From NCBI GenBank assembly GCA_009746045.1, contig RPFO01000613.1, positions 1-64,000 of the forward strand: DNA of 64,000 nucleotides, given 5' to 3'. The notes beneath the pieces were generated by a model that saw nothing but the letters and a program-made list of their open reading frames with translations, made no database searches and was not told the origin of the DNA. Positions 54,400 through 64,000 of this stretch are shown one piece after another. The DNA comes from Mesostigma viride (lineage: Eukaryota > Streptophyta > Mesostigmatophyceae > Mesostigmatales > Mesostigmataceae). Made by a program: the position numbers and the translations under genes. Positions within the stretch are counted from its first letter, which is position 1; each line of letters opens with the position of its first letter.

Positions 54400-54525
54400 A
54401 CTATATGGTTAGGGCATGATGCGGACGATATTTGTAACTTTGGTGTAATTTTTTTTCTAATGAGATTAGCATAGTACTCCGTGGCATGCCCATGCGCATG
54501 ACTTGCAAGTACTTACTTACTGACT
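54400..54525 (+). repeat. Dispersed ACTT-tail repeat (copy 2)
   Basis: Direct copy of 958-1090: GGGCATGATGCGGACGATAT, GAGATTAGCATAGTACTCCG and GGCATGCCCATGCGCATGAC, with ending ACTTACTTACT. Confidence 0.6.
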
Positions 54526-54529
54526 GCGG

Positions 54530-56029
54530 CCGGCGGCCGGCTCAATAGGTACGGTCCGCCTCGGCTGGCGGCAGGGCGTGCAGCTGCATGCAGCGGGGTC
54601 GAGCTAGCGGGGGGGCCAGGGGCCGGCGGTTCAGGAGCCCCCGATAGTTTGGCCTGGGAGCGGAACCAAATTAACTCTAGGAGGCGTTCACTGGGGGTGC
54701 TCGGGATGTCAGCCCTTAGTGTTTCCCGTCGTCCGGTGAGCAGGCCAAGACGGCCATGCCGCCTTGTGCTAGCTACATTGGCGCGGCCTTCGCGCCGCTC
54801 GGGCGACTACTCTAGTAGTCCTTACACGACATTGGACCGCCATGCACATGCGCCCAGGAATAGCTGGCTCACTTATAATAACCCTCGATGAAATGGGTGC
54901 GGGGTGGAATTAATTAATTAATTAATCAGTAGATTAATTAGGTTACAAGTAACTGCGTCACGTGAGCGTGCATAAGTCCTCACGGAAATGAATATGGGAC
55001 GGGGTGGATGGATGGAGCTACTTCCTAGTCAAAGGGTTGCAGGCACCACGGACCGAACTATGAATGCCAAACTGGGTCACACGTGGAGCCCCCACTGACT
55101 TGGGTGTGGTATCCTTCATGACTACCTGCCACCTATCCTTGCGGGCCATCTGCCTCCATATTACACACAGACCAGGAGGCTGGCCAGACGTGAGCCCGTC
55201 CCGTCTAGGGTAACACACCTCCCGGCCTATCACAGAAGGTCGACGGTGGCGTTCTGGCCGCGCTCCGCCCAGGGCACGCCATGTGAGGACAAAACGCCCG
55301 GGCTGTGCGGAGTGGAATGGGTGTCTGCCGTATCTAACTATAAGTTGTGGGTTTGCAGGCACTATATATCAGTCAAGCCAGGCATGCTGAGCTCACAGAG
55401 TCTTTCTTGCTGTAGAAAGGGTTCTTGCCGGCGAGGTTCTCACGGAATCCTGGCAGGCAGGTTTACTGGCCTAACGCCTGCCGCGTTCCCGCTTTGGAAA
55501 GCACGTACGGCAGGAAGAAGATCCTCCCTGCAGGGTAAAAAAATACCACATGGACATCCAACAGCAGGGGCATGAGCTTTCATCGTGTGCGACGGGAATC
55601 GCAGTGTTTCCTACAACTTCAAATGAACTAAGCAACTGGCAAGAAAAGGATGCAGCATCCAATATTTGGGTGTGCCAGCTGGCCTTGAGTCAGGCAAGCT
55701 ATCCGCGAAACAGGGCAAGCCAAAGAGGCAAAAGAACTGGAGATGTTGGATACAGCCAATGCACACCTAGATGCTTCAGAAGTCCCTAGTAAGCTAATCA
55801 ACCGTCCTGAATCTCTTTCCAAATTGGGAAAATTGGGATGGCCTGCACTCCTTCTGGCCGTGCTTGCACACTTATACCGGAAATGCACGGCATAACCAGC
55901 GACAGACACAGGCAAATAAATGCGGACATGGTGGAAAATGAAGGGCGCAATTTGAGTAAAAACCATAACCTTGGCCAAAAAAGAGCAGTGTCAATATATA
56001 AAAAGGCGTGCTTTGACAACCCTAAGTGA
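54530..56029. other. Spacer, possible retroelement debris
   Basis: A short TTAA array (54,908-54,945) and a minus-strand frame at 55,018-55,362 with an ARKDRWQVVMKD stretch are present. That stretch loosely resembles the end of LINE ORFs. I see no intact gene. Confidence 0.35.
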
Positions 56030-56275
56030 CGAATGGTAAACTTATGTACCCCCTATCCCTAAGTGACGAAAGGTAGCCTTATGTTCCCCTATCCCTAAGT
56101 GACGGAAGGTAGCCTTATGTGTTCTCTTTCATAAGTGACGAATGGCACCCTTATGTTCCCCTATCCCTAAGTGACAAATGGTAAACTAACGTACCCCCTA
56201 TCCCTAAGTGACAAATGGCAGCCTTATGTGTCCCGTATCCCTAAGTGACAAATGGCAGCCTTATGTGTCCCTCTC
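56030..56275. repeat. About 38 bp minisatellite
   Basis: Around seven diverged units with CCCTAAGTGACGAATGG and CCTTATGTTCCCCTAT cores. Confidence 0.88.
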
Positions 56276-56860
56276 TCACCACCCAAACCCAGCCTGCATT
56301 GCCCCGCAGGAAAACAGGTGCGATTGCTCGCATCTAGATGGGCATCAAGGGCTTGCGCATATTTACTATTAGAGCGATATGCCTAATTCGAGGCGCCGCT
56401 CTGCCGTTGCCACGCACAATGGTTGGCAACTTGGCACTACAACGCAGCCAGGCATCGCACAGAGGGCAGCTAGCAGGCAAGGCAAGGGGACCAGCGCAGG
56501 AGAAAACACAAGAAACAAGAGGCAAGGCAGGGCAGGCATAATACAATTTTAAAGAGTAGATATTAGGAAACGATTTGCAAATCAGCAGGCGTGAAAATCT
56601 TTCTCCCCTAGAATCCTACCTGCATATGGCGTGGGACGGATACACGTGGTCGGTTGCGTCCAGCGCGTGGAACTGTGCAGGGAGGGAGAAAAAACACGAA
56701 TCCAGCGGTGACGGAAAAGACGGGCAAGGAAGCATTGACATTAGTGCTTGCAAGGACCATCATTGCAAGACAAAGAAGATCTCATGGTAAAAAGCAAGTG
56801 ACGCGCCATCAGCCGGGTAGTACCTACATGGATGTACGCCTTCTGTGAACCAGCTGCCCG
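56276..56860. other. Spacer, no recognised gene
   Basis: Short frames only, on both strands; no domain or splice structure that I can support. Confidence 0.4.
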
Positions 56861-56864
56861 TGAC

Positions 56865-57475
56865 AAAAGAAGCTTAGGAGTGACTAGACACGTAACAAAG
56901 GAAGCTTAGGGGTGACTAGACACGTGACAAAGGAAGCTTAGGGGTGACTAGACACGTAACAAAGGAAGCTTAGGGGTGAATAGACACGTAACAAAGGAAG
57001 CTTAGGGGTGACTAGACACGTGACAAAGGAAGCTTAGGCGTGACTAGACACATAACAAAGGACGCTTAGGGGTGACTAGACACGTGACAAAGGAAGCTTA
57101 GGGGTGAATAGACACGTAACAAAGGAAGCTTAGGGGTGACTAGACACGTGACAAAGGAAGCTTAGGGGTGACTAGACACTCAACAAAGGAAGCTTAGGGG
57201 TGACTAGACACGTAACAAAGGAAGCTTAGGGGTGACTAGCCACTCAACAAAGGAAGCTTAGGGGTGACTAGCCACTCAACAAAGGAAGCTTAGGGGTGAC
57301 TAGCCACTCAACAAAGGAAGCTTAGGGGTGACTAGCCACTCAACAAAGGAAGCTTAGGGGTGACTAGACACGTAACAAAGGAAGCTTAGGGGTGACTAGC
57401 CACTCAACAAAGGAAGCTTAGGGGTGACTAGCCACTCAACAAAGGAAGCTTAGGCGCCACTAGCCACTCAACAAA
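56865..57475. repeat. About 32 bp minisatellite
   Basis: About 19 units of AACAAAGGAAGCTTAGGGGT plus GACTAGACACGT. Later units change to GCCACTC, so two subtypes occupy the two halves of the array. Confidence 0.94.
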
Positions 57476-58350
57476 TGGAAGGCCCATCTCCATCATTTTA
57501 CCCTTCAAGAATCCTAACCGTAGTGGCGTGTCTAGGGTGGGAATACAGCCAGTTCGCGGCTGTGCTGGCGCCTGTAACCATCAGTGAGTGAACAGGAGCT
57601 TGCCCCGGGAGGGGGCTTCATGCCAGGAACACGAATGCCAGGAAAATGGAATGCTTGCCAGCTGTCAGTGCCCTCTCTGTACAGACCAAGCTGCATGTGG
57701 ATATGGCTGCCTTGCACAGCCGCTGCCACCCTGCGAAGGTTCAGCCGGGTCCCAGAACCACCTGTCCCTTTCCGCAGCGGTGGGCGAGGTAGACGCTTTG
57801 CGCAGTTAGATGCGTGGATGTGCGGTTGGGTTGTGAACATGTCGGATGCATGTGTGTCTCGATGAGAGTGCAGGCTCACATACCTAAAGAGCAAGTTCAC
57901 ACACCTAATTCGTGGCTGTTCCTGATCTGACCGGGCACACAACCGATAACCTCATTTTTTAACAAGAGCTACCTAAGTCAGATCCTAGCAACTTCTACTT
58001 GTGCTCTCTTCAAGCGCTTGGCCCCATTCACCACGCTGGCAATGCCTTCAAACCGCCATCACTATGTTGAACCTCCTTACCATTCTCAGAGTGCACCACA
58101 CATTTGTGCACATGAGTTCAGACCACCCAGTTTCTCGTCTCCACCTCATAGGCCCTCACAAGTGCTTAGTTGCTCGAGTGTCTTCCCATTTGATGGGCCT
58201 GATTGTTGCTCCGGTAGCACCTACGTGAAGGCACTCGTTAATGGTCCGCGCTCACAACAATAACCCTACTGATGTGAACTGAGAGAAGGCGCCTTGTCCT
58301 TGCCTTCCTTGCTCCTCACTTTGGCGTGATGTCATGCCATGTGCGCCCCC
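57476..58350. other. Spacer, no recognised gene
   Basis: A plus-strand frame at 57,588-57,809 contains several Cys, but no family is apparent. The last exons or 3' UTR of the minus-strand GT31-like gene may lie here. Confidence 0.35.
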
Positions 58351-58359
58351 GCAGCGTCA

Positions 58360-58600
58360 CCTTGGCTCCCCCCCCCACCTTCGCTTATCCCCCCGCGCCT
58401 TAGCTTCCCCCCCACGCATTGGCTTCCCACACACCATGGCTAAGTCCCCCACGCCTTAGGTTCCCCCCCCCACCTTGGCTTCCCCCCCACACCTTGGCTT
58501 CCCCCCCCCACCTTGGCTTCCCGCACACCTTGGCTTCCATGATATGGTAAAACATGCCGCCCCCCCCCAGCCCTCACCTTGGCTTCCATGGTCGGCGCGC
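58360..58600. repeat. Junction-derived repeats next to GT31 exon at 58578
   Basis: On the minus strand the exon end plus donor (GGAAGCCAAGGTGAGG) is followed by about nine degenerate copies (GGAAGCCAAGGTGTG, GAAGCCAAGGTGGG, GAAGCTAAGGCGCG and others), several keeping AAG|GT. Confidence 0.82.
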
Positions 58601-61600
58601 GCAGCGGGTGAACGACCAGTGAGTTTGGCGAACAGTCGCCCGCAGGGCCGAACCTGACACACCAGAAACGCACACAGAAATGAACACAGAAATGAACACA
58701 GAAATATGCCGTGGGATGCAGGGAGAGCTGGCAATGCCCAAGTACATGACCTGGACCTACAGTGGGGGCTCGAGAGCACGACTCCTCCTGGGCTGTTGCT
58801 CTCGCCCACGTGACGCGGTAAGCCGAACCTCCATCGCGGCATGAGAAGGAATCAGCAAGGGAAGGATGTGTAACAGGGACAAGGGAGCCTTGCCAGTGTC
58901 GGTACTCGTTGCGCATCGCGCGGTTCAATATGATAATGAAGGCAAGAGCGTGGCCAGATATGAAATTGGCGGTAGTCCGGAGTACCTAATTAAGAAAGGA
59001 AATTGTGGCGAATTAAGTATCTTTTGGCAGGGTAAGGGTGAACATCAGTTTTTGATCCCCCCCTTTCGGATTTGGACTTTTTCTGGCACGTTCACAGCAG
59101 ATTCGGAGAGTGCTCATCGAGACCTATCGAATGCGCTACTTAAATTTGGTATTGGAACCCCCAGTGTCCTACTGGCCCCGTCGTTACTTCGGCCCATTTG
59201 CTGCTAAGGGGACAGCATACGGCCAAATTCACCTGTCTTGCAGCTCTACTATCACTAAACCGGAAACCGACTTTTGAGTTCTGAGGCAAGATCCAGGCTC
59301 GTATTGCGGAGATCTGTCGCTTGCCGCCCTCCAAATAAAGTTCGGGGGTGGTTCCCGAGACCCAGATTACGGCGGTAGTCCGGATTACCGCCAATCGTTT
59401 CATATGGCACTGGTCCAGCGTGCCTCATGGCAGGGGCCCAGAGGAACCCACCGATGAAACCCACCACCGTTCAAGCTCCCCTGCCTACCTATCATCAGAC
59501 AAATAGTTGCCTTTGATTGGGAGCGTACAGACCGTGTTGGGCACCAAGCTGCATTGGCAGAATGTCTAAAGGAAGGCCCCCAGTACGGGTATGCTTGATG
59601 GCCAGGTCGCAGAGGCATGTGCCAGGGAGTGCGCTTTCAGCCGCGGCGGATGCCCGCATAGGCGGCTGCACCAAGTGCATTCTCAGGTCAAACGGTAGCG
59701 GTCAAGCGAAGGGTCAAGCGAAGAAGGCATCGGTTTGAGATTCTATAAATGCGCTGCATGGTCGCTCGTCCGATTTAAAGAATAATAAAGAAAAAGAAAG
59801 AAAAAGAAAGAAAAAGAATAAAAAAGAATGACCGTGTTTGAAGTATGAATGATGACAAAGCCTGCACGCTGGAACGCACACGTCACCGTCTGCCAGCATG
59901 AGACAGCCGTTGGCACGGCAGGGGAGCGATTCGCCACACGTGAATGGTAATGCTAGCCCATGCCCCCTATTCACGATACCGGGACACAGAACAGCTTGAG
60001 TACCCTTCCAAGCCCCTCCAAGACATTCCCAGTGCCAGACATAGCATCCATCACGACACAAGCACAGCAAGTGCAGCACCCAGTCATCAGCAATGGCAGT
60101 GATGCTGACACAACCGGTCGTGCTGGCACAAGACAGATGCCTCCTGTGCGCGGCGGGTGCAGAAGCAACGGCATCCGAAAGGGCAGGACGTCGGAAGACC
60201 GGGAGAGAGTGCGCGCGCGCGGGTTCGCTCTCGCAAAGCCCAGGAGGACCCTACGGGGTGTCGTGGTATCATTTCGGTCCAGAAAGCAAGGCATGACAGC
60301 AACGCACCGTGTGTCGTGGTATGGTTGGTTGCGGAGTGCTGGGTGGTCGTAGATCAGCAGGGCCAGTGCCGCGTCTTCAAATGGGAGGATGCGCACCTGG
60401 AGGACAGGTGGCGGATGCCCCAACAGACGGGTGGCAAATAATAAAGCGACCATCATGAAATCAGGATCAACGCGTCCTGGTGGTCCGTGCCGTCGCAAAT
60501 GTTGTTTCTACCCCGCGCACCAGACGGCTGACCCGTAAATTTAGGCTGCGAATCGCACGTCTGACGCACACTAAGTTCTTGTTCTGTATCACCAGGCCAC
60601 AGGTTCGCCGCATCAACCTCCATACACCACACCAGGGATGCACCTTCTGAATTGGAGTTATGGGACTGAAGCCTAAATAACCAAACTGTTCTTGGGATCT
60701 AGTTGAGGTCCCACCACCCATTTCTGTGGTCCGACGCGACGTCAATGGCGGCGCACAAGACGCCCGACGCGTGCCAAAACCCCTTAATAGAAGCTCTGGT
60801 ATTGCGACATCTGGCGGGTGTGGGGCCATGGACAGGAGGCATCCAGTGGGACCACCTGAGGTTGAGACCTGTCACCTCCCTTGGAACAGACACGCTGCCA
60901 CCATGGCAAGGATATGCAAGGCCATGTGGTCGCATTCAGGCTTTGCTTGCGGAGGTGACCCCTCCAAAAGGGGTTGAATTCCGTAGTTTCGCCTTGCGAA
61001 GCTAAGACTGGCATTATGACGCTGGCAGCCTTGCAGCATGCGATGCGCCCAGGCTCGACTACCGCTCGACAAGGCCACCGCAACGTCATGGCAGCACATC
61101 CAAGAGGCCAGGAACATGAGCTTTAGGGGCTAGAGGGGCCACCGCCACTTGGCAGCATCACATGATGGGGATGAGAGACGCTAGTTTCCACCGCCAGGGT
61201 CCCTGGGCCACGTACGTGAGGGTCAGACGCGTGCGCGATGGCGTACTGGCACAGGTCGGAAGAGAGCACAAAGGCAGACCCCTTGACTACGCTGGGGGGG
61301 CTACCGCGCCGAGGGAGCTGGGAAGGGGAGGAGTGCCGCAGCCGAGCCGAGTGAGACAAGAGAGTCCGGCACGGGTGTCAGAGGCAATAGAGGAAAGCGC
61401 ATCGAGCACGGTTTCAAAGGCATTCCAGGTTTCGGGCAAAGGCACACACATCAGGCATGTGCATCAGGTAACAAGATCCAGGCTTGGAGTACGCTTCTAG
61501 GCATGGCCCTGGACTTCATGATACTAAAGATTGGCCAATTGTTCTTCTGTTTGTCGATAAGGGCAAACCATCGGTAATGGCACCTGCATGAATGCTTGCT

Positions 61601-63846
61601 GCTCGCGTCCTGCAAACACATGCCTGAGGCCCTAGCAAACAATGACCTTCCCCTTGTCAGCGACGAGATGGACACATCTGGCAGCGGTAAGCGACTGACT
61701 AGAGACAGAGATCAAAGCCCCGGCTACAAATAGGAAACTAGCGTGAGGAATAGCGCAAATGGAGAAGTACACCTGGTGCCTGCAAAACCAGGAATGAATC
61801 CCGCCAACAAGCTCAGCGCATGGTTGAGGTGGAGTGCATCAACAAAACACCTGGCCCTTTTACAAGCCCTCCACCCTCCACCCTCCACCCTCCACCCTCC
61901 ACCCTCCACCCTCCACCCTCCACCCTCCACCCTCCACCCTCCACCCTCCACCCTCCACCCTCCACCCTCCACCCTCCACCCTCCACCCTCCACCCTCCAC
62001 CCTCCACCCTCCACCCTCCACCCTCCACCCTCCACCCTCCACCCTCCACCATTCACCCTCCACCCTCCTTCCTCCTTCCTCCTTCCTCCTTCCTCCTTCC
62101 TCCTTCCTCCTTCCTCCTTCCTCCTTCCTCCTTCCTCCTTCCTCCTTCCTCCTTCCTCCTTCCTCCTTCCTCCTTCCTCCAGCCTCCACCCTCACACCTG
62201 CACCCAAACCGCAAGACCCTAAACCACTAGCCACACACCAGCTGGTCGGGGAACTCCTGGTAGGACAAGAAGATGGGGCTGCGAGGGTTGCGGTCAGGGA
62301 CCCAGGTGCCCGACACGTAGCCCCAGAACACGCCCTCCCTCGCCTTGTTCTTCAGCTCCTGGCAACCGCATCATGCGTGGCAGCATAAAGAAAGCAGGTG
62401 GGAGCAAGGTTGCCTTGGGCTGTAATGAGTTGTACCTTGGATGCCCCCGCAGGAAGCACGGTTGCCTGCCTCTGTCACCAATAACTGCATGCTAGCTTGT
62501 TGTGCCACACTAGCTAAAGTTAGGAAAACCACACGCAGAGCATAAACACAACAAACTCCCAAAACATGCAGACAATCAGCCAACAACTAACCCCCATACC
62601 CATAATTCCAACCTGTCCCCTCAGCACCCAACCCCTTAACCAAACATCCCCCTAATGACCCACCCCATGGAAAAGCCCCCCACCCCAGATAACCCATGCC
62701 CTAGACAGCCCACCCGAGAACAACCCGCCCACCAACATAGCCCATCCCCTCACACAATCCCCTACCCTAGTGAAGCAACCACCATGAGCACGCAGCATGT
62801 GACGCGCGCGAGAGCCACCCACCATGAGTACGCGGTCCAGCCGCACATAGCTCTGGTCGGACGCCTTCAACACAAACTGCGCCTGGTGGGCCATGCCGGC
62901 CTGCAGCACCCGCAGCGTCTGAGGTGGGCACCGCACGCAGCAGAAGAGCAGGAAGCAGAGGCGATCCCTATTAGTATGCAAAGGAGACGGCGTCACAGGG
63001 CATTAACAATGGTCGGTGTGACGGGATGACTATGCACCCACGGTGCTTTCTGGACATCACAACGTGACGAGCTGAATGACCCACCTCACCAAGCTTTGCC
63101 GATGCAACCGCTGTGAATACAAGTCACCGCACCTGATCAAGCGTTGCGACCACAAGCCACCCCACCTGATCAAGCGTTGCGACCACAAGCCACCCCACCT
63201 GATCAAGCGTTGCGACCACAAGCCACCCCGCCTGATCAAGCGTTGCGACCACAAGCCACCCCACCTGATCAAGCGTTGCGACCACAAGCCACCCCACCTG
63301 ATCAAGCGTTGCGACCACAAGCCACCCCGCCTGATCAAGCGTTGCGACCACAAGCCACCCCGCCTGATCAAGCGTTGCGACCACAAGCCACCCCACCTGA
63401 TCAAGCGTTGCGACCACAAGCCACCCCACCTGATCAAGCGTTGCGACCACAAGCCACCCCACCTGATCAAGCGTTGCGACCACAAGCCACCCCACCTGAT
63501 CAAGCGTTGCGACCACAAGCCACCCCGCCTGATCAAGCGTTGCGACCACAAGCCACCCCGCCTCTTTTTGGCTTGAATGTATTTCACGTCTTTTATGGCT
63601 TAAACGCATCCCACCTTGACCACCACAGCCGGGCTGACCACCTCCATCCCGTCGAACCGCGCGGTGCGGCGCCCGTGCAGCATCTGCGCGGTGAAGTTTC
63701 CGCTGTCGTCCTCCACCCAGGCGTCCACGTCCAACGTCTCCACATCCTTGTGCTGGCGCGCCTCACGCACCACCTGCGCGTTCACCGCAGGATCTCGGGA
63801 GGCCCCCACAAAGAAGTGGCCCAGCCAGGGACCCACGTAGCGGAAC
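58578..63846 (-). CDS. GT31-like glycosyltransferase, 3' exons (5' end beyond the right edge)
   Basis: Minus-strand exons found: 63846-63615, 62918-62823, 62358-62239, 60396-60308 and 58653-58578, all with GT-AG borders and agreeing phases. In order they encode FRYVGPWLGHFFVGASRDPA with EARQHKDVETLDVDAW (GT31 'F.G…E…DI…D'). Next come QFVLKASDQSYVRLDRVLM (position of the acceptor D-D-D motif) and GVFWGYVSGTWVPDRNPRSP…SYQEFP. Then VRILPFEDAALALLI (acidic ED motif) and DCSPNSLVVHPLRAPTMEAK (the usual C-terminal H-P region). The family transfers galactose or N-acetylhexosamine in the Golgi. The metal-binding DxD is degenerate (SDQ), so activity is doubtful. The exon for the YP…GG…S motif was not convincingly found between 62239 and 60396. 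Confidence 0.75.
58701..60300. other. GT31 intron sequence, no further gene seen
   Basis: The region between the exons at 60308 and 58653. An A-rich microsatellite (AAAGAAAAAGAAAG, about 59,785-59,830) is the only structured feature. Short open frames show no domain. Confidence 0.4.
61861..62185. repeat. (CCCTCCA)n then (TTCCTCC)n heptamer arrays in the GT31 gene
   Basis: About 28 CCCTCCA heptamers change at about 62,065 to about 17 TTCCTCC heptamers. Both have a 7 bp period and lie in the intron after the exon at 62239. Confidence 0.95.
63130..63560. repeat. 33 bp minisatellite in the GT31 gene
   Basis: About 13 units of GATCAAGCGTTGCGACCACA plus AGCCACCCCACCT, with a single C/G polymorphism between units. 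It occupies most of the intron between the exons at 63615 and 62918. Confidence 0.95.
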
Positions 63847-64000
63847 CTGGGGACGCGCGGGCGGAGAGCATCCAGCATGGCGAATCAAAAGCAGCCGCAC
63901 GCAAGCTATGAGCACAGATTTGAAACAGACCTAATAAGTAGCATAAAACAGAGCTACTTGTGCCTGAAGTGGATGCATGTGGGGTTTCTGTCAGACCACT

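Noticed and set aside
56865-57475. Possible CRISPR-like array
   Set aside because: Units are contiguous tandem copies of about 32 bp without unique spacers, in a eukaryotic context and with no cas genes.
60850-60935. Candidate GT31 exon with AYPCHGGSVSVPREVTGL on the minus strand
   Set aside because: The pattern resembles the YP…GG…S motif, but an in-frame TGA lies just upstream with no acceptor between, and the apparent donor phase does not match the next exon.
61743-62388. His-Pro-Pro-Ser-Thr-Leu repeat protein
   Set aside because: Translation of the CCCTCCA/TTCCTCC heptamer arrays.

Overview
This window is nuclear DNA from a eukaryote, most likely a unicellular alga or related flagellate. 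The signs are long spliced genes with GT-AG introns, GC-rich coding exons, very dense micro- and minisatellites, a Mutator-like DNA transposon, LINE debris, hAT- and TA-flanked MITEs, and CCCTAAA (plant/algal-type telomere) motifs inside an intron. A four-domain voltage-gated Ca2+ channel together with plant-type MDP-1 and GT31 genes fits a flagellated alga, but I cannot name the species. I see no bacterial operons, CRISPR arrays, rRNA or tRNA genes.

Layout. 1-1,090: retroelement debris, including the 5' part of an element leaving the left edge on the minus strand. 1,593-4,259 (minus): a three-exon MDP-1-type HAD phosphatase whose second intron holds a 1.1 kb (GGTA)n-derived satellite. 4,476-15,020: a 10.5 kb Mutator-like element (MULE) with 210 bp inverted ends (208/210 identical), a perfect 10 bp target duplication, a DDE transposase and a SWIM zinc finger. 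It landed about 0.2 kb upstream of the MDP-1 start. 15,021-17,300: spacer with a TA-flanked MITE.

17,301-50,524 (plus): the main gene, a 24-exon four-domain voltage-gated calcium channel of about 3,004 residues with an EEEE selectivity filter, reconstructed exon by exon with consistent splice phases. Its introns (about 24 kb) are almost entirely satellites. The II-III loop carries a 30 bp coding minisatellite in which one unit is 1 base short and breaks the frame. 50,525-58,300: spacer with LINE remnants and tandem repeats. 58,578-63,846 (minus): 3' exons of a GT31-like glycosyltransferase whose 5' end lies beyond the right edge.

The most unusual observation is that many introns begin with tandem copies of their own exon/intron junction: the last exon bases plus the GT donor are copied, degenerately, into the intron. 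I see this in at least nine channel introns and in two introns of the neighbouring GT31 gene. Splice-donor-seeded minisatellites of this kind may be a genome-wide process of intron growth that produces decoy donors.
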